Shown: piece after piece, positions 44,927 to 53,765 of the stretch | Position numbering within the stretch: the first letter of the stretch is position 1 | How the letters are laid out: each line of letters begins with the position of its first letter | Notes under the pieces: generated by a model | The model's database searches: none | Told to the model about the DNA's origin: nothing | Seen by the model: the letters and a program-made list of their open reading frames with translations, nothing else | NCBI RefSeq assembly: GCF_023028345.1 | Contig: NZ_CP095490.1 | Span: 1-64,000 of the forward strand | Source: Halorientalis marina | GTDB taxonomy: Archaea; Halobacteriota; Halobacteria; Halobacteriales; Haloarculaceae | DNA: 64,000 nucleotides | Reading direction: 5' to 3' | Position numbers and translations under genes: made by a program

Positions 44927-45754
44927 CTATTCTTCGTCTTTGTCGAGCGTTCCCGAAAACGAACGCGATTCGAGATCTTCGCCGCCCATAAACGCGTCTG
45001 CACGGTCGCTGAACTCTTCGGACTCCCAGACCGCTGCTGTCAGTTCGCGCTCGACCTCTCGATTCGTCAGTGCGAGGTTATTCCACCGTTTGAGCATTGC
45101 CTTGATAACGCGGTAGGCCTGCGGACTGTGTTGGGTGATGATCTCCTTGGCGATCTCGACCGCGCGCTCGTCGACCGTCCCGTCGTCGACGACCCGGTTG
45201 ATCAATCCCCACTCCTCCGCTTCCTGTGCTGACAGGAGGCGGCCGGTCAACAACAGATCTTTCGCGCGCCGCTGGCCAACGACGAGTGGCAACATCTGGA
45301 CGCCGCCGCCGGCTGCCGTCGAACCGACCCGTACTTCAGGCTGACCGAACCGTGCTGACTCGCCGGCCACGATTATGTCCACGCCCATCACGAGTTCGTT
45401 GCCGCCAGCGACACAGTTGCCCTTGACCGCGGCCAGGGTCGGTTTCCCGGTCTCACGCAGCAGATTCACCGTGTCTATGTAGCGATTCAGGAATCGATTA
45501 CCTCCCTCGCGGTCCAGCGTTCCGAGTTCTTGTAGACTGCCGCCTGCACAGAAGTTCTCGCTACTCGTTCCGAGAACTATTGCGTCGATGTCGTCGTCGG
45601 CGTCAGCAGATTCGATTGCATGACCGAGTTCCGAGAGGAGTTCGGTCGTGATGACGTTGTTGTCCTCCGGCCTGTCGAGGTCGATATGAAACACTTCCGC
45701 GGTCGTTTCGTTGCAATACGTCTGGAGCGTCGAGTAATCCGAGTCGGTCGCCAT
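44927..45754 (-). CDS. Enoyl-CoA hydratase/isomerase (crotonase)
   Basis: A 275-residue crotonase. Oxyanion-hole segments are SSENFCAGGSL and NCVAGGNELVMGVDII. Both catalytic Glu positions of classical hydratase are filled, Glu in GGNEL and Glu in FGQPEVRVG. The loop after it, VGSTAAGGGVQMLPLVVGQR, is partly like hydratases and partly like MenB/BadI-type ring-forming or ring-opening enzymes. I chose the ATG at 45752-45754 because a TATA-like GTATTATG lies about 27 bases upstream. The longer frame from 45847 lacks family similarity. It would hydrate an enoyl-CoA or act on a cyclic acyl-CoA. It is divergent from the next crotonase gene. Confidence 0.9.
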   Translation of the reverse strand: MATDSDYSTLQTYCNETTAEVFHIDLDRPEDNNVITTELLSELGHAIESADADDDIDAIVLGTSSENFCAGGSLQELGTLDREGGNRFLNRYIDTVNLLRETGKPTLAAVKGNCVAGGNELVMGVDIIVAGESARFGQPEVRVGSTAAGGGVQMLPLVVGQRRAKDLLLTGRLLSAQEAEEWGLINRVVDDGTVDERAVEIAKEIITQHSPQAYRVIKAMLKRWNNLALTNREVERELTAAVWESEEFSDRADAFMGGEDLESRSFSGTLDKDEE

Positions 45755-45913
45755 GCACTGTGCATTCCTGCCGGTGACGACATAATACTTTGCCATACTA
45801 CCACAAGCGCCCGCCACTGGGTACGTTGACCCGCTGTGCATGGCCACAGTCGAGACCGGCTGACTCCTCGTGTCTCCGGACAGTTTTATTCAGGAGCAGC
45901 GTCAGGTCCCTGC

Positions 45914-46693
45914 ATGGACGGCACTGTGTCGACCGAAACAGAGGACCGCATCCGAACAATCACCTTCAGCAACCCGGCGAAACGGAACGCTCTCTCGCCT
46001 GCGATGTTAGACGCTTTCGTGGCTGCCCTCGACGAGGCGGCTGAAGATGACACGAGAGTCGTTGTCGTGCGGAGCGGTGCGGACTCGGACAGTTTTTCTG
46101 CTGGCTTTGATCTATCAGTGTTTGGCGAGGGGTCAGACCCGGACGAAACGGAGGCGATCTTCGATCGGTTCGTGCGACGGCTCCGGTCATTCGACTTCCC
46201 CGTCGTTGCCATGATTGACGGTGCCACCTGGGGTGGCGGTGTCGAACTCGCGCTGACGTGCGATCTCCAGGTGGCGAGCACTGAGGCATCATTCGGCCTT
46301 CCGCCAGCTAAACTCGGCATTCTCTACCCCGCCCGGGGGATCCAACGCTTCCTCCACGTGCTCGGCCCGAGCGATGCGAGCGAACTCCTATACACTGCCG
46401 ATCCAGTGGATGCCGACCGTGCGTCGGAGATGGGGCTGGTTAACGACGTCGTCCCGCCCACAGAACTCGAGGCGAGGGCCTACGAACTGGCGGGTAGCAT
46501 CGCTTCGAACGCGCCCCGCTCGCTCGTTGGTATGAAAAAGATCATCCGGGCGTTCCTCGATCAGTCGACCCTCTCGCCGGCGGAGCAAGAGTGGGTGTTC
46601 GGTCTCCGGCAGGAGGCTTACGAGAGCGACGACCACTCCGAAGGACTGGCCGCGTTCGAGGAAGACCGTACTCCGGAGTTCGAGGGACAGTGA
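45914..46693 (+). CDS. Crotonase resembling methylmalonyl-CoA decarboxylase (ScpB/YgfG-like)
   Basis: A 259-residue crotonase whose pattern recalls E. coli methylmalonyl-CoA decarboxylase: SFSAGFDL near residue 61, DGATWGGGVELALTCDL near 93, SFGLPPAKLGILYPARGIQR near 120, and the tail YESDDHSEGLAAFEEDRTPE. The second catalytic Glu of hydratases is replaced (PPA instead of PE), while the Tyr that YgfG uses is present (LGILYP). I therefore expect decarboxylation or isomerisation of an acyl-CoA, not simple hydration. The ATG at 45914 has a TTTTATT box about 25-30 bases upstream; the longer frame from 45836 is unlikely. Confidence 0.88.
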   Translation: MDGTVSTETEDRIRTITFSNPAKRNALSPAMLDAFVAALDEAAEDDTRVVVVRSGADSDSFSAGFDLSVFGEGSDPDETEAIFDRFVRRLRSFDFPVVAMIDGATWGGGVELALTCDLQVASTEASFGLPPAKLGILYPARGIQRFLHVLGPSDASELLYTADPVDADRASEMGLVNDVVPPTELEARAYELAGSIASNAPRSLVGMKKIIRAFLDQSTLSPAEQEWVFGLRQEAYESDDHSEGLAAFEEDRTPEFEGQ

Positions 46694-46712
46694 CGCGACG
46701 TGAACCGTGGGG

Positions 46713-47129
46713 TCACTCGTCCGCGAGCCGGACAGTTGCCGTGCCGCTCAGCGCGACCTCGCCTTCTTCCGTGTCCAGTGTCAGGTCCAGGTCGGCTACC
46801 CGACGCCCGCTGACCGTCCGTTTGTCCTCGACAGTCCCGGTAGCGGTTAGGGTATCGCCTTCGGTGACGACCGCCTCCAGTTGCGTTTCCAGTGACAGCA
46901 GATCCACTGGCGACTCGAGCTGTTCGAGAACGAACTGCGTCACGTACGATATGTTCGCTGGCCCTTCGTTTACCAATCCAGAGTGACCCTGTGATTCCAC
47001 GTACCGACGATCGAAGTGTAGCGGCGTCGAATCCTGCATGATTGCGGCCATCATCTTGATATTACGTGCCCTAACGGTGAAGTTCATCGGCGTTAGTTCG
47101 TCGCCGACAGCCACGTCACGGAGGGTCAT
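46713..47129 (-). CDS. MaoC-like hydratase (hot-dog fold)
   Basis: A 138-residue single hot-dog protein of the MaoC (R-hydratase) family. The hydratase motif is DSTPLHFDRRYVESQGHSGL with catalytic Asp and His, followed by EGPANISYVTQFVLEQ. The start overlaps the stop of the next gene upstream by four bases (ATGA type). It pairs with the MaoC-like N-terminal protein to form a two-subunit hydratase, as in haloarchaeal and actinobacterial split MaoC enzymes. It would hydrate a trans-enoyl-CoA or mesaconyl-type CoA. Confidence 0.88.
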   Translation of the reverse strand: MTLRDVAVGDELTPMNFTVRARNIKMMAAIMQDSTPLHFDRRYVESQGHSGLVNEGPANISYVTQFVLEQLESPVDLLSLETQLEAVVTEGDTLTATGTVEDKRTVSGRRVADLDLTLDTEEGEVALSGTATVRLADE

Positions 47130-47602
47130 CCGTCGTCACCTCGCTTGAAAATCAGCTTCGACGTGGTACTGAACGCCGGCTGTCCGCTGGCGTCGACGGC
47201 CTCGTATTCGATCGTAGCGAGGTGGAACTCCCCCAGCGCGTCGCCCGTTTTTTGTTCGACGGTTTCGATCGTGCCCTGCACCTCGTATGTTTCACCGACT
47301 TCCAAGAGCTGGTGGAACTCGAAGGACTGCGAGACGTGAAATGTGGTGTCCTCACCGATGTCGATATCGAGTGGTTCGGCCTCAACTGGATTCACACATC
47401 CTGCCCAGGCGATATTGATCGCGTACTCCGGTGGGACGAGTTGCGAACCCGCCTCCGTCCGTTCCATGGCCACGTCTTTGTATCTGAACACGTCGTCGTC
47501 GTTGTCAGTCGCATCCGCCCACAAAAACGCCATCCAGCGCTCGACGTGGAATTCGCCGTCTGGGAGCTTTTCCCCTTCAATATCTTGTATTTGTGTCGCC
47601 AC
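47126..47602 (-). CDS. MaoC-like N-terminal (FAS1-type dehydratase) subunit
   Basis: A 158-residue hot-dog protein of the MaoC_dehydrat_N/FAS1-like type, without a catalytic Asp-His pair. It contains HVSQSFEFHQLLEVGETYEV, GTIETVEQKTGDALGEFHLA and a C-terminal strand ending STTSKLIFKRG. Such subunits form heterodimers with the catalytic MaoC partner. It begins with GTG at 47600-47602. A strong TATA box (TTTATATAAC on the minus strand, about 47618-47629) lies some 20-25 bases upstream, so the transcript is leaderless. Confidence 0.85.
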   Translation of the reverse strand: MATQIQDIEGEKLPDGEFHVERWMAFLWADATDNDDDVFRYKDVAMERTEAGSQLVPPEYAINIAWAGCVNPVEAEPLDIDIGEDTTFHVSQSFEFHQLLEVGETYEVQGTIETVEQKTGDALGEFHLATIEYEAVDASGQPAFSTTSKLIFKRGDDG

Positions 47603-47841
47603 ATTCCGTATTTCATTGTGATGTTATATAAATACCCGCCCTGCCGACGGGACTTGCCACTGTGTGTCCAGGTGTCCGCATGTGCTCTCGCGACGGGGAA
47701 TGCGCCGGACAGTGTGCTCTTCAGTTGCTGTCGGCCGTTGTTGATTCCGTGTCTGTGGGGTCCTCTCGCTGACGTTTCGATGTCGCTCTCGGGCCAGAAT
47801 TTCTATTCGACAAATATTCTTCCACAGAGGCTAGAACATTT

Positions 47842-48654
47842 ATGAGTCAGCGTTGCTTCTCTGGAAGCGTGTTCGAAAGCAACAGTGGACAGTTCGTTGA
47901 CGAGGTTATCGTAATATCCGGAGCCAGCAGGGGACTCGGTCGTGCAACGGCGGAGGCCTTTGCGAATCATGGCGGGACGGTCGTTGTAAACTACAGAACC
48001 AACCGAGAGGCCGCAGCAGAGACAGTGGCGAGGGTCGAAGAGGCTAGCTCACCGGCAACGGGACGTGCGGTCCAGGCGGACATGACTGACCCCGACGATA
48101 TCGACGATTTGTTCGAAGAAGTCGAACGGGAGTTTGACGCCGTCGATGTATTCGTTCATAACGCCGCCGTCACCCGGTTCAAGCCGCTCAGCGAGGTCAC
48201 GATGAAAGACATCTCGCTCACCTTCGGCCTCTCCGTGAACGGATTCATCCTCGCGACACAGCGTGCGATCGATCTCATGGACTCGGGTGGGCGAATCATC
48301 TCTGTTTCAGGTGCGATGAGTTACATGCCGTACAACGGCCTGCTTGACAGCGCCAAGTCAGCGATGGAACAGCTGACGAGATACTTTGCTATCGAACACG
48401 CGGACGATAACATCAATGCGAATGCCATTCGTCCCGGTGTTCTGGCGAAGGAAGACAACTATTTTACTGAACTGGACGATGAGACCCGCGAATTCATCGA
48501 GTTTCTCGTAGAGAAAACACCTAAGAAAAGGGCTGGTGAACTGGACGAGGTCGCCGCCGTCGTCCTCATGCTCGCGAGTGATGAGGCCGAGTGGATCACT
48601 GGCGAAGTCATCGACGTGAACGGGGGACTATCGGCGTATATGGATTATCATTGA
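47842..48654 (+). CDS. FabL-like SDR with atypical active site (copy B)
   Basis: A 270-residue SDR, a clear paralogue of the one at 44143. SGASRGLGRATAEAF is at residues 26-40, VFVHNAAVTRFKPLSEVT near 104-120, and TGEVIDVNGG at the end. Again the YxxxK Tyr is replaced: LLDSAK with Lys172 and Leu168. The nearest upstream Tyr residues are 164 and 161 (YMPYNGLL). The first 20 residues are less like the family, so a later start is possible, but no better start codon is seen. It stands between the MaoC pair (divergent) and the hyuAB operon. Confidence 0.86.
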   Translation: MSQRCFSGSVFESNSGQFVDEVIVISGASRGLGRATAEAFANHGGTVVVNYRTNREAAAETVARVEEASSPATGRAVQADMTDPDDIDDLFEEVEREFDAVDVFVHNAAVTRFKPLSEVTMKDISLTFGLSVNGFILATQRAIDLMDSGGRIISVSGAMSYMPYNGLLDSAKSAMEQLTRYFAIEHADDNINANAIRPGVLAKEDNYFTELDDETREFIEFLVEKTPKKRAGELDEVAAVVLMLASDEAEWITGEVIDVNGGLSAYMDYH

Positions 48655-48840
48655 GTTACCGACCGGCAGACGCTGAGGCTTATCGGCCGTTTCCCGTGTT
48701 GCCCTTGCAGGACACAAGAGCAGACGAGATACGGTGCTGCTCGGACCCTGATTTTGACGGCGCTTCAGCACAAATATCTACTTCTCACCAACGGAAGTTA
48801 GTGTATTAGATTCTATTACCCCATTTAGGAAAACATTCAG

Positions 48841-48863
48841 CCACCTAAATTATATATAGGTGG
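48841..48863. promoter_or_regulatory. Inverted repeat bracketing the hyuA TATA box
   Basis: CCACCT (48841-48846) and AGGTGG (48858-48863) flank the AT core AAATTATATAT, a good TATA box about 40 bases before the GTG of hyuA. A repressor bound here would block the basal factors. The site differs from the IclR-type repeat near 41-42 kb. Confidence 0.5.
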
Positions 48864-48894
48864 AAAAGTTAGAGTGGAGTGAGTTGAGACAACA

Positions 48895-50991
48895 GTGTCA
48901 TACAAGATAGGCACCGATATCGGAGGGACGTGTACCGATTCGGTCGTACTCGACGACGACGGCCAGATTTACGTAGGCAAGGACTTGTCGACGTACCCGG
49001 ACTTCTCGGACGGAATATTCAATTCGCTTGCCGATGCAACTGCGGAGTTGGACATCGGTGTCGAGGAACTCATTCAGGAGACATCGCTGTTCTTTCATGC
49101 CACGACAGTCGGTGAGAACACACTGTTCGAGCGCGACGGGGCAAAGACTGGACTGATCACTACGAAGGGATTCGAGGAGACTCTGAGCTCGACCCGCGGC
49201 GCGTACGGTCGCTGGGCCGGCCTCTCCTCGGACGAGGCCAAAGACCTGATCCACACCGACCGCCCCGAACCACTGGTGCCAATGGATCGAATCGAGGGAA
49301 TCAGCGAGCGAGCGTTCAGGGACAAGATTATCAAACCGCTGGACGAGGACGAGGTGATCGACGCTCTCGACTCCTTTGCCGACGACCTGGACGCGATCGC
49401 ATGCTGTTTCCTGTGGTCCTCGCACTCTGACGAACACGAACTGGCGGTCAAACGGATCATCGAAGAAGAGTATCCGGAGCTGTACGTGTCGATCTCGAGT
49501 GAGATCTCGCCGACGATGGGCGAATACGAACGGACGTCTACAACGACGATCAACTCCTACATCGGGCCAACGACGGAACAGTACCTCGACAGTCTCCAAG
49601 CGGAACTCACCGAACTCGGTTTCGACGGGACGATGTTGCTGATGCTTTCTCACGGCGGGGTCGTCTCGAAGGAATCCGCGACTGAACAGCCCGTCGGACT
49701 GATCGAATCTGGGCCCGTCGGTGGGCTGTTGGGGAGCCGTTTCGTCTCGAACAAGATGGGTGTCGAAAATATCATTTCGACAGACATGGGCGGAACGACG
49801 TTCAAGACCGGTGTGATCAACAACAATCGACTGGAGTACGCCGACGAACCGCTCGTCGGGCGACTTCACTACCAGTTCCCGAAACGGGATATCCACTCGA
49901 TCGCTGTTGCCGGGGGCAGCATCATCTCGTTCGAGGAAGGGACGAACATCCCCACAGTGGGTCCACAGAGTGCCGGATCGGAACCCGGACCGGTCTGTTA
50001 CGGCCGTGGCGGGATGCAGCCGACGGTCACCGACGTGGACCTGATTCAGGGGTATTTTTCGCCGGATTACTTCCTGGGTGGCAAAAAAGAGATGGATCCG
50101 GACCTCGCCTTCGAGGTGTTCGAAGAAAAGATCGCCGAACCGATGGGCAAAGAGCCGGTCAAAGCGGCGGCCGACATCTACAAGCTCATCAACTCCATGA
50201 TCGCGGATCTCCTCCACGAGATCACCATCGAGAAGGGGATCGATCCGCGGGAATTCACGCTCGTCGCGATCGGTGGTGCAGCGGGCATGCATGCGGCCTC
50301 GTACGCGAGGGAACTCGACATCCCGGAGGTGTTGGTCCCCTACACTGCATCGGTCAATAGTGCACTCGGGTTGCTCTCGACGGATGTGACACACGAGTAC
50401 ACCGAGGCGAACCAGTTGGAACCACCGTTCGACCTGGACCAGATCAACAGCAGTTTCGAGTCGCTAGAGGAGACTGCCCGTGAGAAACTCGCCGAGGAGG
50501 GGTTCCAGCCCGAAGAGGTCGTCCTCGACCGCTCGATCAGCATGCGCTACCAGCGCCAGGTGCATGAGGTACAGACACAGATCGAAACCGAGGGACCGCT
50601 CGACGAGAGCGATCTCGAGACGGTCGTCGATCGCTTCGAGACCCTCTATCAGCGACGGTATGGCGAAGGGTCAGTGTACAGGTCGAGCGGCATCGAGATG
50701 ACGGACTTCCACGTCCGGGCGATCGGCCCACTGTCGACGCCGGAACCGTACGAACACGACCTCGTTGACTCGAGCGCTAGCGCTGCACAGGTCGACACGA
50801 ACGACGTGTACTTCGAGAGTACGAACGGGTTTACCGAGACCCCGATCTACGACTTCGAGGCGCTGCAACCCGGCAACGTTATCGACGGCCCGGGGATCAT
50901 ACTGACGCCAGTTACCAGCATCGTCGTCACACCGGAAGACCGGGCCGAGATGGACGCGTATCGGAACATCCGGATCAAAATCGAGAGTTAA
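48895..50991 (+). CDS. hyuA: HyuA-type subunit of a hydantoinase/ketone carboxylase family enzyme
   Basis: A 698-residue protein of the HyuA/acetone carboxylase beta-like family (ASKHA fold). The N-terminal phosphate motif is GTDIGGTCTDSVVLDDDG. FFHATTVGENTLFERDGAKT, STDMGGTTFKTGVINN and GGAAGMHAASYARELDIPEV are the other ATP-site segments. The family uses ATP to open lactams (hydantoinase, oxoprolinase) or to carboxylate ketones (acetone and acetophenone carboxylases). Translation starts at a GTG. The hyuB gene follows after four bases. The carboxylase-like zinc domain in HyuB favours the ketone carboxylase branch (inference). Confidence 0.9.
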   Translation: MSYKIGTDIGGTCTDSVVLDDDGQIYVGKDLSTYPDFSDGIFNSLADATAELDIGVEELIQETSLFFHATTVGENTLFERDGAKTGLITTKGFEETLSSTRGAYGRWAGLSSDEAKDLIHTDRPEPLVPMDRIEGISERAFRDKIIKPLDEDEVIDALDSFADDLDAIACCFLWSSHSDEHELAVKRIIEEEYPELYVSISSEISPTMGEYERTSTTTINSYIGPTTEQYLDSLQAELTELGFDGTMLLMLSHGGVVSKESATEQPVGLIESGPVGGLLGSRFVSNKMGVENIISTDMGGTTFKTGVINNNRLEYADEPLVGRLHYQFPKRDIHSIAVAGGSIISFEEGTNIPTVGPQSAGSEPGPVCYGRGGMQPTVTDVDLIQGYFSPDYFLGGKKEMDPDLAFEVFEEKIAEPMGKEPVKAAADIYKLINSMIADLLHEITIEKGIDPREFTLVAIGGAAGMHAASYARELDIPEVLVPYTASVNSALGLLSTDVTHEYTEANQLEPPFDLDQINSSFESLEETAREKLAEEGFQPEEVVLDRSISMRYQRQVHEVQTQIETEGPLDESDLETVVDRFETLYQRRYGEGSVYRSSGIEMTDFHVRAIGPLSTPEPYEHDLVDSSASAAQVDTNDVYFESTNGFTETPIYDFEALQPGNVIDGPGIILTPVTSIVVTPEDRAEMDAYRNIRIKIES

Positions 50992-50995
50992 TACC

Positions 50996-53164
50996 ATGAC
51001 AGAACTGCAAGACACGACCGGCGGAATCGACCCAGTAACGTTCCAGATAATCAAACACCGTCTGTTCCAGGTGACCGACGAGGCCGTGACTGCGCTGAAA
51101 CGCACATCCGGCGCGCCGAACACGACCGAAGGCCACGACCTCATTTCGGCGCTCTACACCAAAGACGGAGGTCTGCTAACCGGTGGCTTCGGGTATCACC
51201 ACGCTTACACCGGCGCCTCTCAGGCCACGAAACACATCATGGAGAAGTTCGAAGGGAACATCAACGAGGGCGATATGTTCCTATTAAACGACCCATACAC
51301 TGCGGCTCTCCACGCTCCGGACGCGTATATCATTAGTCCGGTGTTCTACGAGGGCGAACTCCGTGCCTGGTCTGCCACGTTTGTTCACGTCATCGATATC
51401 GGTGCCGTCGACCCGGGTGGCTTTTCCCCACACTCGACGTCGGTTTACCACGAGGGGTTCCAGACGCCCGGAATCAAATTCGTCGAGGACGGCGATGTGC
51501 GTCAGGACGTGCTCGATACGTTCCTGAATATGAGTCGGGACCCGGATATCGTGGAACTCGACATGCGATCTCAGGTCGCCGCGAACAACGTCGCCGAGGA
51601 GCGAATGTGCGACTTGTTCGAGGAGTACGGGACAGAGAAAGTCGAAACCGTCAGCGAGGCTTTGATCGATCAGTCGGAGGAGAAACTGAAACAACGGTTG
51701 AGAGAGCTCCCGGACGGTCAGTGGGAGGCGAGGCAGTACATGGACTCGCCTGTCGAGGACAAGACCTACAAGATCAAACTGACGCTCACGAAGGAGGGCG
51801 ACTCGCTCACGTTCGACTTCGAGGGAACGAGTGGGCAAAGCGAGTATGGCCTCAACTGTGCATACTGGGCGGCAGAGGGGGGCGTCTTCGCACCACTGTT
51901 TCCGCTGATGTGTCACGATATCACGTGGAACGACGGGGTGATCAACGTGGTCGACGTCGAAGCGCCCGAAGGGACGATCGTAAACGCCGAGCGGCCAGCT
52001 CCAATCTCGCTAGCGACGACACATTCGATTCACGTCTGTAACAACCTTTCGACGCTGCTCTGCTCGAAATTACTCGGTTCGACCGACGAGTCCAAGGAGC
52101 GGTCGACGGCAATCTGGCACGGGACACACTGTCAGATCATGCTCCAAGACCGGACCGGCGACCAAACCATGGTCAAGCAGTTGACGGACACTATGGCTGG
52201 TGCCGGCGGGGCCAGGTCCTTCGATGACGGCGTCGATATCGGCGGTGAGACTGCCAACGTCGTAACACGCTGGGGCAACGTCGAGCGACACGAGAGCGAG
52301 ATTCCGTTGATCTATCTGTATCGCCGCTCGGTCGAGGATTCGGGTGGGGCCGGGAAGTACCGGGGCGGTGTCGGCCACGAGTATGCCGTGGTCCCAGTCG
52401 ATCCTGACTCCTTCGACGAGATCGACCTCGTCACGTTTGGACGCGGCATCGAAGTCCCACAGCCACTCGGCATTTTCGGCGGTTACCCCGGCGGGACTGT
52501 CGATTACTCGATCTTCCGGGACATCGACCTCCAGGAGTATCTGTCGACCTTTTCGCCCCCGGACACCGACCCGGACTCCGTGGAGCGTGAAGACGCGCGG
52601 TGGGGAGTGTTCGATCTCGCGGTTGACGACATGTTCCGCATCCGGTTCGGTGGAAGCGGTGGATACGGCGATCCACTGGAACGGGATGCCGACGACGTCG
52701 CCGCGGATGTAAAAGAGGGGAAGATCGACGTCGAAACGGCTCGAACGGTCTACGGCGTTCCCGTAACTAAGGAAGGGAACTTCGATGGCTCCGTCGACGA
52801 CACCCGGGACCGACTGTATTCGGAGCGGTTGGAGGATGCTGACAGCTATGAGCAACCGATCGCCTCCGCAGACACGGAACCGACGGGGTTCCTGATCGGG
52901 GAATACGTCACCGTCGTCGCTGACGAGACCAGTGGCGATAAATACGCAGCCTGCCGGAATTGCGAGACGACCTTCGCATCCGTCGAGGACAACTGGAAGG
53001 AGTCCGTTGTCGTCTCTGAATCCCCGGTCTCCGCTGCTGGCCGCCACCGGGACACCCCGGACAACTACTGTCTCCGGGAGTTCGTCTGTCCCGAGTGTGG
53101 AACGCTCCTGGACACTGAGGTTGCCGATCGGGACGATCCACCGCTCCTGAACACGGTGCTGTAG
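50996..53164 (+). CDS. hyuB: HyuB-type subunit fused to an acetone-carboxylase-gamma-like zinc domain
   Basis: A 722-residue protein. Residues 1 to about 590 are a normal HyuB/acetone carboxylase alpha-like subunit: DPVTFQIIKHRLFQVTDEA, GDMFLLNDPYTAALHAPD, TFVHVIDIGAVDPGG and the usual end GSGGYGDPLERDADDVAADV. A further 130 residues follow. They contain C653-x2-C656 with EDNWKES just after it, and LREFVCPECGTLLDTE with C698 and C701. This resembles the zinc-binding gamma subunit of acetone carboxylase, normally a separate protein. The fusion suggests ATP-dependent carboxylation of a ketone and not hydantoin or oxoproline hydrolysis. Confidence 0.88.
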   Translation: MTELQDTTGGIDPVTFQIIKHRLFQVTDEAVTALKRTSGAPNTTEGHDLISALYTKDGGLLTGGFGYHHAYTGASQATKHIMEKFEGNINEGDMFLLNDPYTAALHAPDAYIISPVFYEGELRAWSATFVHVIDIGAVDPGGFSPHSTSVYHEGFQTPGIKFVEDGDVRQDVLDTFLNMSRDPDIVELDMRSQVAANNVAEERMCDLFEEYGTEKVETVSEALIDQSEEKLKQRLRELPDGQWEARQYMDSPVEDKTYKIKLTLTKEGDSLTFDFEGTSGQSEYGLNCAYWAAEGGVFAPLFPLMCHDITWNDGVINVVDVEAPEGTIVNAERPAPISLATTHSIHVCNNLSTLLCSKLLGSTDESKERSTAIWHGTHCQIMLQDRTGDQTMVKQLTDTMAGAGGARSFDDGVDIGGETANVVTRWGNVERHESEIPLIYLYRRSVEDSGGAGKYRGGVGHEYAVVPVDPDSFDEIDLVTFGRGIEVPQPLGIFGGYPGGTVDYSIFRDIDLQEYLSTFSPPDTDPDSVEREDARWGVFDLAVDDMFRIRFGGSGGYGDPLERDADDVAADVKEGKIDVETARTVYGVPVTKEGNFDGSVDDTRDRLYSERLEDADSYEQPIASADTEPTGFLIGEYVTVVADETSGDKYAACRNCETTFASVEDNWKESVVVSESPVSAAGRHRDTPDNYCLREFVCPECGTLLDTEVADRDDPPLLNTVL

Positions 53165-53285
53165 CCCGCCACTCGAGCCAGCCACTTATTTGGGGTTCGA
53201 TTACGCCATCTGCTGAGGGACTGCCACGGCCACAGGGGTGTCACGTCACCAATTGCGCTCCGGACCAAACTACCTCTGAAACGAG

Positions 53286-53765
53286 TCAGTCCCTGTGGTC
53301 GAACATCATTTGCCGGTCGATGAATCCGTCTGGGTCGACACCCGGTGAGTGGTGTTTGACGACCGACGACACGTCGACCTCGATAATCCTGTCGTCATCG
53401 GGGCTCGTTGCTTTTTGCTGGTAGAAATCAGCCCACTCATCATCATCTGCTCCCATGTATTTGCTGTATATTTTCCGGGTGACAGTTTTAATCTCTTCTT
53501 CGTCATCGAGTATTCGTGCTCGCCCACGAAGCAGGACCATCCAGAGAGGAATGCCATCAACACTCCGTTCGATTGCCACGGCGACCTGAGGGTTCTGCCG
53601 TGCGTTCTTGAGTTTCTTGCCCGAGGTTGTAAACTGGATCTTGCCGTCGAAGTACCGGTACCAGAGCGGGACCACGTGGGGCCGATCATCGACCGAAGTC
53701 GAAAGATTTGCAATTAGGGGCCGACCTTGAATCAACTTTTCAACATCTGCTGGAACAGTCTCCAT
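53286..53765 (-). CDS. Pyridoxamine 5'-phosphate oxidase-like split-barrel protein
   Basis: A 159-residue protein of the PNPOx-like FMN/F420-binding split-barrel family. It has RPLIANLSTSVDDRPHVVPL, WYRYFDGKIQFTTSGKKLKN and VAVAIERSVDG. A small flavin- or F420-dependent reductase is the usual interpretation. A TATA-like ATTAATTAT lies about 20-30 bases upstream of the ATG (minus strand, near 53788-53796). It converges on hyuB and lies upstream of nothing on its strand, so it is a single gene. Its role in the island is not clear. Confidence 0.85.
   Translation of the reverse strand: METVPADVEKLIQGRPLIANLSTSVDDRPHVVPLWYRYFDGKIQFTTSGKKLKNARQNPQVAVAIERSVDGIPLWMVLLRGRARILDDEEEIKTVTRKIYSKYMGADDDEWADFYQQKATSPDDDRIIEVDVSSVVKHHSPGVDPDGFIDRQMMFDHRD

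Noticed and set aside
48898-50394. A 498-codon open frame antisense to hyuA
   Set aside because: Shadow of hyuA; basic composition and no recognisable motif.
48895-53164. Reading hyuAB simply as hydantoinase or 5-oxoprolinase
   Set aside because: The family covers those activities, but the extra zinc domain of HyuB and the absence of amino-acid genes nearby make a carboxylase more likely. The question stays open.
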